Origin: RYN-230 sp963834515
Lineage (GTDB): Bacteria; Actinomycetota; Actinomycetes; Streptosporangiales; Streptosporangiaceae
Length of the DNA stretch: 64,000 nucleotides
Reading direction: 5' to 3'
Assembly (NCBI GenBank): GCA_963834515.1
Contig: CAWICB010000005.1
Location: 186,001-250,000, forward strand
The position numbers were made by a program, and so were the translations under genes. This document shows, piece after piece, positions 1-9,736 of the stretch; position 1 is the stretch's first letter; each line of letters opens with the position of its first letter. The notes under the pieces were generated by a model. It ran no database searches. It saw only the letters and a program-made list of their open reading frames with translations, and was not told where the DNA came from.

Positions 1-1501
1 CGGCGAGCCAGCCGACGGCCGTGCAGGCGACCACGATCGTCGCCGCCCATGGGACGTAGTCGCCCAGCCGGTCATAGGGGGTGCGGGCGCTGCCCGGCGG
101 CAGCCCGATGCGCAGCACCGTCACTCCCCGGCGTGCCGTGGTCATCATAGCCAGCAGCCGTCCCCGGGCGTCGAACGCCGCGGTGTCCCCGGTCAGCGCG
201 GCCTGCACCACAGGCCGCCCGGTCTCGGCGGCGCGGACCGCGCTGAGCGAGGCGTGCTGGGCCGGCGCCCAGCTCTGCTGGAACGTCGAGTCCGAGGTCT
301 GGTAGATGATCAGCTGTGCGCCCAGGTCGGCATCGACCCGGGCCATGTCCGGGAACGCGGACTCGAAGCAGATCAGCACGCCGAGCGGCAGCGGCCGCCC
401 GGCCCGGTCAACGGCATGGATCAGGTGCGCGCCGTCCCCGGGGATCATGTTGCTGGGCGCGGCCTGGCTGATGCTGGTCAGCCAGCCGAGCGCGCCGCGG
501 AACGGGATGTACTCGCCGAACGGGACCAGGCGCGTCTTGACGTACGAGCCGATCACCCCGTGCGGGCCGATCAGCAGAGCCACCTTGGACTTACCGCCGG
601 TGGGCAGCGCCGAGTCCTGGTTGACCAGGATTTCCGCGCCGGTCCGGGCGGCCAGCGCCTCGATCCGGTCGAGCAGGCCGGTGTCGGCCCGCTCGATGTC
701 GTAGCCGACGCTGCTCTCCCCCCACACGATGAGGTCGGGCCGGTCGGCGCCCAGCCCCTCGGACAGCCGCAGGCTCGCGTTGACCCGGCTGGCCCGGCTG
801 GGCTGGATGCCCTGCTGCACCAGGGCGGCCGTGACGTACCGGACCGGCGGCACGGCCGGGGTCAGGGCGAACGCGACCGGCCCGGCGGCCAGCGCGACCG
901 CGACGCCGGCCGCACCGGCCAGCCGGACCGCGTTCCGCCGCGCCAGCAGCAGGATGACCAGGCCGGTGTTGACCGCGACCAGCGCGAAGCTGATCAGCCA
1001 CACCCCGCCCACCGAGGCCAGCGCCAGCACCACGGGATGCTGCCACTGGCTGGTGCCCAGCACCGCCCACGGCCCGCCGAAGCCCTGCCAGGACCGCGCC
1101 CACTCAGTGAACAGCCAGTAGCTGGGCAGCACGGCCAGCGCGGCCAGCGCCCGGCCCGGGGTGAGCGGCGCGCGGAGCAGCGGCCAGCCGGCCGCGCCGA
1201 AACCGGTCCACAGCACACCGAACACGATGGCCACCAGCAGCAGGCCCGGCCCGAGGTTCGGGGCCAGCCAGTACAGCGCGGCCAGCAGGAAGCCGGTCCC
1301 GAGCCACCAGCCGCGGACGGCCGCCTCCCGGGCCGACGGCGCGGCCCGGATGAGCAGCAGCCCGGGCACCAGCCCGCACCAGCCAAGGAACTCCAGGTTC
1401 AGCGCGGGGAAGGCGAGAATCGGCAGCGCCCCCGCGGCCAGGGCCGCATACCGGGATGGCTGGGTGAGGGCGCGCCACCGTCGCTGGCGCCTGGAGGCCA
1501 T
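1..1501 (-). CDS. lnt: Apolipoprotein N-acyltransferase, partial (C-terminus beyond window)
   Basis: Integral membrane enzyme that N-acylates the N-terminal cysteine of diacylated lipoproteins, the last step of lipoprotein maturation. The ATG at 1501 opens a frame of 500 codons that runs off the left edge. The N-terminal third is a multi-helix membrane region. The nitrilase-like domain shows the expected triad: Glu in LIVWGESS, Lys in KTRLVPFGEYIPFRG, and Cys in LICFESAFPD. The visible end (RTPYDRLGDYVPWA) matches the membrane-proximal C-terminus of the family, so only a short tail is missing. It lies 18 bp downstream of a second, damaged lnt copy on the same strand. Function is confident from the family; a physiological split between the two copies is unknown. 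Confidence 0.93.
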   Translation of the reverse strand, partial: MASRRQRRWRALTQPSRYAALAAGALPILAFPALNLEFLGWCGLVPGLLLIRAAPSAREAAVRGWWLGTGFLLAALYWLAPNLGPGLLLVAIVFGVLWTGFGAAGWPLLRAPLTPGRALAALAVLPSYWLFTEWARSWQGFGGPWAVLGTSQWQHPVVLALASVGGVWLISFALVAVNTGLVILLLARRNAVRLAGAAGVAVALAAGPVAFALTPAVPPVRYVTAALVQQGIQPSRASRVNASLRLSEGLGADRPDLIVWGESSVGYDIERADTGLLDRIEALAARTGAEILVNQDSALPTGGKSKVALLIGPHGVIGSYVKTRLVPFGEYIPFRGALGWLTSISQAAPSNMIPGDGAHLIHAVDRAGRPLPLGVLICFESAFPDMARVDADLGAQLIIYQTSDSTFQQSWAPAQHASLSAVRAAETGRPVVQAALTGDTAAFDARGRLLAMMTTARRGVTVLRIGLPPGSARTPYDRLGDYVPWAATIVVACTAVGWLA

Positions 1502-1519
1502 GCCTCAATTGTGGCGCTA

Positions 1520-3200
1520 CTAGGCCCCGGGCCGCGCATCGCCGGCCGCCGGCCGCCGGTCACCGGCCCGGGCCCGCCGCCGGTCGCGAACCGCGCTGCC
1601 GGCCGCCACCGCCAGCGCGGCGATGGCCAGCCCGGTAAGCACCGCTTCCGGCCAGCCGCCCAGCCGGTCGGCCAGGGTCAGGCCGGTCCGCAGCGGAACC
1701 CGTGCCTCCAGCTCGGCCCGCCGCCAGAGCCCGCTGTGCTCCAGCACCGCCCCGGACGGCCCGATGATCGCGCTCTCCCCGGTGGTGGACGCGTACACCA
1801 CGGCCCGGTTGGAGGTGATGGCCTGGATCCGGGCCATGGCCACCTGCTGGGTGGACTCACCGGACTGGCCGTCCACCTCGAACGTGGCGTCGTTGGACTG
1901 CACCGCGAGCAGGTTGGCGCCCGCCGTAACCTCCGAGCGGACCAGCCCGTCGAAACCGACCTCGTAGCAGATCACGTCGCCCAGCCGGATCGCGCCGAGG
2001 CCGCGGTGGAACACCACGGCCCGGTCCCCGGCGGTGAAGTTGACCGGCTGCAGGTTGACCAGCGACGTGATGTGCCGGAGCAGGCCGCGGAACGGGATGT
2101 ACTCGCCGAACGGCACCAGCTGCCGCTTGACGTACGTGCCGACCGGGCCGCGGCCGGGCAGCCAGAGCTGGCCGGTGTTCCGCAGCGGGTTCTCCAGCAG
2201 CGCGCCGACCAGCACCGGCCGGTCGATGGCGCGCGACCGCGGACCGCGATCGTGGCGTAGATCGGCGGGTACAGCGAGGGATCGAGGTCGGTCGAGTTCT
2301 CCGGCCAGACGACCAGGTCCGGGGCGGGCCGGCCGGCCAGCCGCGACCGCGCGGCCAGCGCCTCGGTGGCCGCGGCGTGGTCCTGGGTGACCGTGCTCGC
2401 CCGGAGCAGGCCCGGGATGTTCCTGGCGTGCGGCACGTCGCCCTGGATGGCGGCCACCTCGGCGCTCCGCTGGCCCGGGCCCGGCCTGATCGACCGGGAG
2501 CAGGGCGCCGCCCAGGGCCAGCGCGAACGCCCCGGCCACCCCCAGCCCGGCCGTCACGAACCGGCGTCCGGCTGGCCTGTCTGCCCCGGAGAGCAGCACC
2601 AGCACGGCCCACGCCAGCGCCGCACCAGCGAGCGCGACCAGGAACGACAGCAGGGGCGGCCCGCCGATCGCGGCCCAGCCCGCGGTGGGCGCGCCCGGCC
2701 TGGCTCATGGCCAGCCGCCCCCACGGGAACGCGTACGGCCAGCGGGCCCGCATGGCCTCGGCCGCTACCCACCAGCAGGCCACCGCGACCGGCCAGCCGG
2801 GCAGCCGGAGCAGCAGCCGCTGGCCGATGGTGAGCAGCGCGAAGATGACCGCCTCGGCGATGGCCAGCGCGGCCCACGCGTACCAGGCCACGTTGACCAG
2901 CCAGGACAGCAACGGCACGAAGAATGCCACGCCGAAGGCCAGCCCGACGGCGAACGAGCCGCGCAGGCTCCGCCGGTACAGCACCAGGGCCAGCACGGCA
3001 GGCCCGGCCACGGCCAGCGGCCAGAAGCCGACCGGCGGGAACGCCCCGGCCAGCGCCAGGCCACCCGCGGCCGCGGCGGGCAGCGCCCAGCGCAGCGGGA
3101 GGGCGGCCGGCGGCCCGGCCGGCCGCCGGTGGCTGGCCGCGGCCGGGCCCGGCTGGCCGGCCGTGGCTGTCCGGGCGCTGCCCTCCGGGATGAGCTGCAT
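1520..3200 (-). pseudogene. lnt: Second apolipoprotein N-acyltransferase copy, with three apparent frameshifts
   Basis: The reading starts at ATG 3200 with residues typical of an Lnt membrane domain (FPPVGFWPLAVAGPAVLAL, then WPYAFPWGRLAMSQAG). It then needs frame changes near 2690, 2475 and 2245 to continue through WAAIGGPPLLSF, AAIQGDVPHARNIPG and RPVLVGALLENPLRN. Catalytic elements are all still present: Glu in LVVWPENSTD, Lys in KRQLVPFGEYIPF, Cys in DVICYEVGFDG. Each junction needs only a one-base change beside G/C runs, so sequencing error is as likely as true decay. A TACCCT -10 box seven bases before the ATG, and no Shine-Dalgarno, suggest a leaderless transcript. Tandem Lnt paralogues are known in streptomycetes. 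Confidence 0.85.
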
Positions 3201-3332
3201 ACGGCCGAGGGTAGCCGGATACGCCGGGGATGTGCCCAGGCCGGGCAGCACTGGGCCGGGGTCGGCCTGACCGCGGGCCCGCTGTCTGCGTCTCGCTATA
3301 GCCTGCCAGGGGAGACGACAGGAGGTGCCTGG

Positions 3333-4271
3333 GTGAGCCGCCGCGGCTGGGTGCTGTTCATCGCCATGAGCCTGATCTGGGGCGTGCCTTACCTGCTCAT
3401 CAAGGTCGCGGACGGCGGTGTCTCGGTGCCGGTGCTGGTGCTGGCCCGGGTCGCGGGCGGCGCCGTGATCCTGCTGCCGATCGCGCTGCGCCGCGGCGAG
3501 CTCGGCGTGCTCCGCGCGCACTGGCGCTGGCTCGGCGTCTTCGCCTGCGTCGAGATAATCCTGCCCTGGCTGTTCCTGTCCGAGGCCGAGCGGCGGCTGT
3601 CCAGCTCGCTGAGCGGGCTGCTCATCGCGTCCGTGCCGATCATCGGGGTGGTGCTGGCCCGGCTGACCGGCGGCCGGGAGCGGCTGACCGCGCTGCGCTG
3701 GACCGGGCTGCTCGGCGGGCTGGCCGGGGTGGCCCTGCTGGCCGGGCCGGGCGCGCTGGGTGGTGACCTGGGGTCGGTCGTGCTGGTGCTGCTGACCGCG
3801 GTCGGTTACGCCACCGGCCCGCTGATCGCCAGCCGTAAGCTCGCCGGCCTGCCCGGGCTCGGCATGACCGCGGTCTGCCTCGGCTTCGCAGCCGTGGTCT
3901 ACGCGCCCGCGGCCGCGCTGACCTGGCCGCAGACCGTCCCGTCGGCCAAGGTGCTGGCCAGCCTGGCCGCGCTGGCGGTGCTCTGCACGGCGCTGGCCTT
4001 CGTGCTGTTCTTCCAGCTGATCGCCGAGGTCGGCCCGGCCCGGGCCACGGTCATCACGTACGTCAACCCGGCGGTGGCGGTCGCTCTCGGGGTGGGCGTG
4101 CTGGGCGAGCCGCTGACCCCGGAGATCATCGCCGCGTTCGGGCTCATCCTGGCTGGTTCGGTGCTGGCCACCCGATCCGGGCTGCCCAGCGCCCGGGGCC
4201 CCAGCGCCCGGGGCCCCGCTCCCGGCCCGGCCGCAGCCCCGCGCGGGGCCCGGAGCGGTGCTGGGCCATGA
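3333..4271 (+). CDS. EamA/DMT-superfamily permease
   Basis: A 312-residue integral membrane protein with about ten hydrophobic segments arranged as two EamA repeats. The first helix (WVLFIAMSLIWGVPYLLIKV) has the Trp-Gly-Pro signature of drug/metabolite transporters, and the second repeat ends with ITYVNPAVAVALGVGVLGEP, a classic EamA motif. The GTG start at 3333 was chosen because GGAGG lies 8 bases upstream; the frame extends further upstream only as shadow sequence. A Pro/Ala/Gly/Arg-rich tail follows the last helix. It is divergent from the upstream lnt copy and overlaps the next gene by ATGA. The substrate cannot be predicted. Confidence 0.88.
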   Translation: MSRRGWVLFIAMSLIWGVPYLLIKVADGGVSVPVLVLARVAGGAVILLPIALRRGELGVLRAHWRWLGVFACVEIILPWLFLSEAERRLSSSLSGLLIASVPIIGVVLARLTGGRERLTALRWTGLLGGLAGVALLAGPGALGGDLGSVVLVLLTAVGYATGPLIASRKLAGLPGLGMTAVCLGFAAVVYAPAAALTWPQTVPSAKVLASLAALAVLCTALAFVLFFQLIAEVGPARATVITYVNPAVAVALGVGVLGEPLTPEIIAAFGLILAGSVLATRSGLPSARGPSARGPAPGPAAAPRGARSGAGP

Positions 4272-5500
4272 CCCCGGACGACCAGCTGACCGCCCTGCTG
4301 TCCGGCCCCGGCACCGAGCTGCTGGCCGGCTGGGCGAGCAGCCGCTGCCCGCTGGCGACGCGCTGCGGCTGGGCACCCAGCTGCGCGCGAGCTACCCGGC
4401 CGGGCTGGTGGCCGCGGCCCTGGCCCAGCACGAGCTGCGGATCGCGGCCCGGGCCAAGTTCAGCCGGGCCATGCGAATGTTCTTCACCCGGGACGGCCTG
4501 GAGCAGGCCTCCGCCGAGGTGGTGGCCCGGCACCGGCAGGCCCGGTTCGCGCGGGCGGCGTGCTGGCCGACCTGTGCTGCGGCATCGGCGGTGACCTGAT
4601 CGCGCTGGCCAGCGATCATCAGGTCCGGGCGGTGGACCGCGACCCGCTGCACCTGCGGATGGCCGATGCTCAACGCGGCCGTCTACGGCGTGGCCAGCCG
4701 GGTGCGCGCCGAGCACCGGGCGACGTCCGGGACACCGACCTGGACGGCGTGGAGGCGGTGTTCATCGACCCGGCCCGGCGGACCGGCCGCGGGCGGCTGC
4801 GGCCCGGCGCCAGCGAGCCCCCGCTGGCCTGGTGCCTGAGCCTGGCCGGCCAGGTCAGCCAGCGTGGGCATCAAGGCCGCGCCGGGGATCGCACGGGACG
4901 CGGTGCCGCCCGGCTGGGAGACTGGAGTTCGTCGCGGTCGGCCGGGAGCTCAGGGAAGCCGCGCGTGGTCGCCCGCGCTGGCCCGCTCGGCCACCCGGGC
5001 CACCATCCTGCCCGGCGGGCACACCCTCACCCCGCAACCCGGGCCGCCGGTCCTGGTGGCCCCGCCCGGCCCGTTCCTGCTCGACCCGAACCCGGCCGTG
5101 ACCCGGGCCGGCCTGGTGGCCGAACTCGCCCGGTCGTGTGGCGGCTGGCAGATCGACGCGCAGATCGCGTTCCTGTGCACCGGCCAGCCGGTGCGCACCC
5201 CGTTCGCCCGCACCCTCCAGGTACTCGATTCCGGCCCGTGGCACCAGCGGGAGCTGGTCGCCCGGCTGCGCGAGCTCGACATCGGCTCGGTGGACATCCG
5301 GCGCCGCGGCCTGGCCGGCGACGTGAGCCGGATCCAGCGGCAGCTCAAGCTGTCCGGCCCGCGCCGGGCCACCCTGATCATGACCCGCGCGGCCGGACCG
5401 CCCCTGGGCCCTCATCAGCCAGGACGTGCCGGGACCGGATGGTGCGGCAAGCATGCGCGCACGGCACGACCGGCGGTGCCCGCTAGACTCGCGCAGGTGA
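4268..5500 (+). pseudogene. THUMP-like-domain class I SAM methyltransferase, multiply frameshifted
   Basis: The ATG at 4268 overlaps the EamA stop (ATGA). Pieces in all three frames join into one recognisable protein: an N-terminal helical region (DALRLGTQLRASYPAG; AKFSRAMRMFFTRDGLEQAS), SAM motif I (VLADLCCGIGGDLIALA), an FIDPARR motif, and a C-terminal THUMP-like domain (IGSVDIRRRGLAGDVSRIQ). At least six single-base frame changes are needed, near 4345, 4558, 4665, 4715, 4860 and 4920-4965. One more near 5405 would bring the reading to a TGA at 5498-5500, overlapping the serS start. The natural substrate is unproven; related proteins are annotated as RNA-type methyltransferases. The density of shifts suggests local assembly error, though decay is possible. 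Confidence 0.75.
5484..5489 (+). promoter_or_regulatory. -10 box of a leaderless serS transcript
   Basis: TAGACT lies seven bases upstream of the serS GTG at 5497, with no Shine-Dalgarno. This spacing puts the transcription start at or next to the start codon. No convincing -35 is visible. Confidence 0.5.
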
Positions 5501-6746
5501 TTGACCTGAGAGCCGCGCGCCAGGACCCGGACCGGTACCGTACCGCGCTGGCCCGGCGGGCGCGGCCAGCGACTTCGACGCCCTGCTCGCGGCCGACCAG
5601 CGGTGGCGGGAGCTGACCGAACGGGCTGAGGCATTGCGCGCCACCCAGAGGCGCTCGTCCAGGGGCGGGCCGCCCAGCCCGGAGCAGCAGGAGGAACTGC
5701 GCCAGCTGCGCAAGGAACTGGACGCCGCCGAGGCTGCGCAGGCCGAGGCCGAGCAGGAGCGGCAGGCGCTGCTGGCCCGGATCCCGAACCTGCCTGACCC
5801 CACTGCCGCGGACGGGATGACCGAGGAGGACTCGGTCGCCATCCGTACCTGGGGCGAGCTGCCCCAGTTCAGCTTCCCGGTCCGGGACGCAGCCGACCTC
5901 GGCTCGCCGCGCGGCTGGATCGACATGGCCCGCGGCGCCCGGCTGTCCGGATCCCGGTTCGCCTACCGGATCGGCGACGTGGCCGTGACCGAGATGGCGC
6001 TGTACCGCTTCGTCCTGGACCGGCTGGCCAGCAAGGGGTTCCTGACCGTGCTCCCGCCGGTGCTGGTCGGCGAGCGGGCCATGTACGGCACCGGGTTCCT
6101 GCCCACTGAGGAGTCCAACCTGTACCACCTGGAGCGCGACAACCTGTACCTGACCGGGACCTCGGAAGTGGCGCTGGCCGGCCTGCACACCGACGAGCGG
6201 CTCGAGGAGAGCGAGCTGCCGGCCAGGTACGCGGCGTTCAGCACGAACTTCCGCCGCGAGGCCGGGGCCGCGGGCAAGGACACCAAGGGCATGTTCCGGG
6301 TGCACCAGTTCGACAAGGTCGAGATGTACGTCTACTGCGTGCCCGAGCAGTCGGCCGGCTTCCACGAACAACTGCTGGCCCACGAAGAGGAGATCGTCCA
6401 GGCGCTGGGGCTGCCCTACCGGGTGATGAACATCGCCGTGGGCGATCTGGGTGCGCCCGCCGCGAAGAAGTACGACATCGAGGCCTGGTTCCCGGCCCAG
6501 CAGCGCTACCGGGAGATCACCTCCTGCTCGAACACCACGGACTACCAGGCGCGGCGGCTGAACATCCGGTTCCGCCGGGACGGCAAGCTGGAGTTCGCGC
6601 ACACCCTGAACGGAACCGGGGCCACCGCCCGGTCGCTGCTGTCCATCATGGAGAACTTCCAGGACGAGCGGGGCACCGTGGCCGTGCCGGACGTGCTGCG
6701 CCAGTATGGTGCGCCCGCCACCATCGGCACCCCGCCCGAGGGCTGA
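5497..6746 (+). CDS. serS: Serine--tRNA ligase, with an apparent one-base deletion near 5560
   Basis: Charges tRNA-Ser with serine; essential. The GTG at 5497 begins VIDLRAARQDPDRYRTAL. The frame is then lost at about 5560 and resumes as SDFDALLAADQRWRELTERA. Adding one G to the G run after CGGCGG restores a single frame of 416 residues, a normal length. The N-terminal coiled-coil tRNA-binding arm (about residues 25-110) is followed by the class II core. Motif 2 is visible (FSTNFRREAGAAGKDTKG MFRVHQF) and motif 3 near the end (LNGTGATARSLLSIMEN). An internal ATG at 5634 would make a protein lacking most of the arm. Because the gene is essential, I read the shift as a sequence error. Confidence 0.93.
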
Positions 6747-6765
6747 GCCCAGCCAGCGCGGCCAG

Positions 6766-8433
6766 CTAGCCCTGCAGCAGCCCGAGCAGCGTGCCGCCGT
6801 CCGGGGAGCCCAGGCCGGTGCACGCGTCCCAGCCGGGGCCAGCCGCATAGGCGCCGTTGTTGCCGCTGGTGATGTCCTGGAAACCGGTGGCCGCCACGCC
6901 CGCGGTCACGCCCGGCGTACAGCAGCGGCTGCAGCAGGCCGAACGGCTTGCCGGTGGCCTGGACCAGCCGGACGGTCAGCGCCGCCCACAGCGGGGCGAC
7001 CGCGCTGGTGCCGCCGACGACCATGGACTGCCCGTCCACCCGGACCTGGTAGCCGGTCTCCGGGTCGGCGCAGCCGGCCACATCTGGCACGCCGCGGCCG
7101 GGCGCCGTGCCCGGCCGCGCGCCGGCCTGGGCCGGCACCCCGGCCGACGCCTGCCAGGACGGCAGGCCGAACGCGTCGCTGACCCCGCCGCCAGTGGCGC
7201 CGTGGCCCGGGCCGTCGTTCCACACCGTTTCGGAGCTGATCACGCCGGTGCCGAGGTCGGCCTGCAGGCTGGTGCCACCGCAGGCCAGCGCGTGCGGGCT
7301 GGACGCCGGGAAATCGGTGTGCGGCTGGCCGTCGGTCTGCGCGTCGCTGCTCCCGTTGTCGCCCGCCGCCACGCACACCGTGCTGCCCAGCGCGGCCGCG
7401 TCGGCCAGCGCCTCGTCCAGCGCGGTCCGGCCCTGGCCGGTCCACGAGTCCTCGGACTGGCCCCAGCTGATACTGACCACGGTCGGCGTCGGGCTGGCGT
7501 GCACCGCCGTGCTCACCGCGTCCACGAAGCCCTGGTCGGTGTTGGGCGCGAAGTAAACCACCTGGGCCGCGCCCGGTGCTACCGCGCCGGCCACCTCGAT
7601 GTCCAGCAGGACTTCCCCGTCGTCGCCGTTCGGGTCCTGGCCGGGCGTGTTGACCGCGCCGTCCACGCCGACCGCGCTGACCGAGGGCACGGCCAGGCCC
7701 AGCCCGGAGAAGTACGGGTCCAGGTCACTGCTGCCGAACCCGCCGCCCAGCTCGATGATGGCGATGGTGTGGCCGGTCCCGTCGGTGCCGGCCGGGAAGT
7801 TGTACAGCCCGGCCACCTGCGGTGGCGTGTAGGACACCGGGGCCGCGGCCGGGGCGGCGGCCCCGGGCCCGGCGGGCCCGGTGGCCGCGGTGGCGGCAGG
7901 TGCCCAGCGGAAGTGCGGGCGGGCCTGCGGCCGGTCGTCCAGCCCGAGCACGGCCAGCACGATCCCGTTCAGCTCGGCCGGGATGCGCAGTGCGCCTTCC
8001 CGGTAGCGGTGCTCGGCCACCGGCAGGCCCGGGCCGGGCTGCCCCGGGCCGGGCTGCCCGGGCCGGGCTGCGGGCTGCGCACCATGGTCAGCTGGGCGCC
8101 GAACGTGTCGGCCAGCGCGGCCAGCGACCCTTCGACCTTGACCCGGCGGGCTCCCGGGTCGGCCTCGGTGACCTGCAGGCCGTACGGGGCCAGCACGATG
8201 CGCATGAAGTCGATGTCGGCCGGGTCGGTGCCGTGCTGCTCGGCCAGCTGGTCGCGGGTCAGCGTGGCCGGCCCCTCGACCAGGTCCTGGGGCAGCGCGG
8301 CCCGGCGCCGGGTTATCAGGGTCACCTCGATGCGCTGCGATCCGTCCACTGGCCCGGCCTGCTCGGCCGCGGGCAGCGGCGCGCGCTCGCTGCCGGGCAG
8401 GGCCACGAAGGAATCGGCCGCGGAATCGCTCAT
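6766..8433 (-). CDS. S53-family serine-carboxyl peptidase (kumamolisin-like), two compensating frameshifts
   Basis: A subtilisin-fold acid peptidase. The ATG at 8433 opens a pro-kumamolisin activation domain (VTLITRRRAALPQDLVEG; LAEQHGTDPADIDFMRIVL). A shift near 8050, in a repeated GGGCCGGGCTGCCC tract, leads into the catalytic domain. The family's Glu/Asp pair is seen in GDDGEVLLDIEVAGAVAPG, the oxyanion Asp in VAAGDNGSSDAQ, and the nucleophile Ser in GGTSAVAPLWAALT. A second shift near 6910 gives the expected ending (FQDITSGNNGAYAAGPGWDACTGLGSPDG) and the stop at 6766. Net length, 1668 bp, stays divisible by three, so the shifts compensate. No signal peptide is visible, common in this family. 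Probably functional if the shifts are sequence errors. Confidence 0.85.
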
Positions 8434-8570
8434 GCTCTCGCTCCCTGTGTCTGTGATCAGGTCCCCAACGCCCTGTCAGTATGTCGGGTTGGGCGTGGCC
8501 GGGGAGGCGCACGGCGTTTTGCCCGGAAAAGGGCGGTGGACTGGGATATCGGCGCTGCCGGCCGGCTCCG

Positions 8571-9326
8571 TCACATGGACGGGGCCTCGCCGCCGTCGCT
8601 CAGTTCCCAGCCGCCCCGGCCCGCTTCGCCGAGCTGCCGGTCGCGCCGCTCCTGGTCGCGCAGATCGCGCTGCTTCTTCTTCCGCGGCGGGCGGCGCTGC
8701 ACATTGACCCCGCCCATCAGCGCGAAACCCACCACGCGCAGCCGGGGCGCGCCGGACAGCCCGGGGCCGGCCGCCCGGTGCTCGAATCCGCCCATGAACG
8801 CGAAGCCGGACACATCCACCGAAATGTCCTCATCCACGATGATGTCGATGCCGCCCATCAGCGCGAACGTCTGGATAGTGATGTCGTGCCCGCTGAACTG
8901 CGCGTCGCGCAGGTCGAGGTTGACCGCGCCCATGATGGCCACCGCGGTATAGCTGGGCGGCACCACCCAGCCGCCGGACCGGTGCGCCTCACTCATCACC
9001 GCGACCGAGATGGCTGAGCCCGGGGTGCCGCCGATCCGGGACTCCGGGAACCGGGCCGCCGCCTGGGCGGGCGGCATCGGCGCGGTGACCGCGGGCGGCT
9101 GCGGGCCGGCCTCGGGCAGATCCTCGGTGATCGCGGCCAGCTCGCCGTAGGTCCTGGCCGCGTACGCGGCGGCCAGCCGGTCATCGAGCTCATCGAACGT
9201 GATCCGCCCGTCACCGGCCGCCCGGCGCAGCACGTCGGCGGCGTGTTCCCGTTCCGCGTCGGAGACCCGGAGGTTGCGGCGGTCGGCCGGCCCGTCGGGC
9301 TGGCTGCCGGGTGACACGATGCCCAT
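8571..9326 (-). CDS. DUF1707 (SHOCT-like) domain protein
   Basis: A 251-residue soluble protein. Residues about 18-70 form the DUF1707 domain (RVSDAEREHAADVLRRAAGD, then FDELDDRLAAAYAARTYGEL), a short helical module frequent in actinobacteria. The second half has repeated beta-type strands with the motif FALMGGIDI / FAFMGGFEH / FALMGGVNV, like the C-terminal domain of LiaF-type cell-envelope stress proteins. A basic, charged tail (RRPPRKKKQRDLRDQERRDR) follows. It lies upstream of the S53 peptidase on the same strand, 137 bp away. A role in envelope stress is an inference from the LiaF-like strands only. Confidence 0.8.
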   Translation of the reverse strand: MGIVSPGSQPDGPADRRNLRVSDAEREHAADVLRRAAGDGRITFDELDDRLAAAYAARTYGELAAITEDLPEAGPQPPAVTAPMPPAQAAARFPESRIGGTPGSAISVAVMSEAHRSGGWVVPPSYTAVAIMGAVNLDLRDAQFSGHDITIQTFALMGGIDIIVDEDISVDVSGFAFMGGFEHRAAGPGLSGAPRLRVVGFALMGGVNVQRRPPRKKKQRDLRDQERRDRQLGEAGRGGWELSDGGEAPSM

Positions 9327-9388
9327 TCGCTTAGCTTGTCATGGTCCGGTGGCCCCGTCCCCGGTCACCCCGGTCACGGCCTGCCGGG

Positions 9389-9736
9389 TCAGTGCAGGTG
9401 GCGCTGCCAGTCGGCGGGGACCCGGCCCGCCGGGCCGGGCACCGGCTGGTCCAGCGGGTGATGCTCGGGCGGGGCCAGCGGCGGCCCGTCGTAGAACTCC
9501 TCCTCCGGATAGTTCCAGAACCAGGATTCGCCGGGCTCGAAGCTGCGGATCAGCGGGTGGCCGCTGGCCGCGGAGTGCGCGCTGGCGTGCTGCGAAGGTG
9601 AGCTGTCGCAGCAGCCGACGTGCCCGCACTCGGCGCACCGCCGCAGGTGGAACCACCAGCCGCCGGCCGCGTTGCACTCGGCGCAGCCGGTGCCGCTGGG
9701 CGGGATCGACGGGTTGATGCCCGGGACGTCAGCCAT
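9389..9736 (-). CDS. UBP-type zinc finger protein
   Basis: A 115-residue protein built around a ZnF-UBP domain. Metal ligands are visible in CAECNAAGGWWFHLRRCAEC, then GHVGCCDSSPSQHASAHSAA and SGHPLIRSFEPG. The C-terminus is acidic and Pro-rich. In eukaryotes this fold binds free ubiquitin tails; in actinobacteria the ligand is unknown. The start codon sits immediately after the stop of the histidine kinase gene (9737-9739), so it is translated as the last gene of the unit that also encodes the kinase and the response-regulator flavoprotein. This tight linkage suggests a role in the same signalling pathway. Confidence 0.85.
   Translation of the reverse strand: MADVPGINPSIPPSGTGCAECNAAGGWWFHLRRCAECGHVGCCDSSPSQHASAHSAASGHPLIRSFEPGESWFWNYPEEEFYDGPPLAPPEHHPLDQPVPGPAGRVPADWQRHLH

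Noticed and set aside
254..2260. 668-codon open frame on the plus strand
   Set aside because: It lies opposite the lnt genes, is made of Gln/Arg/Gly/Pro-rich shadow sequence, and has no recognisable domain.
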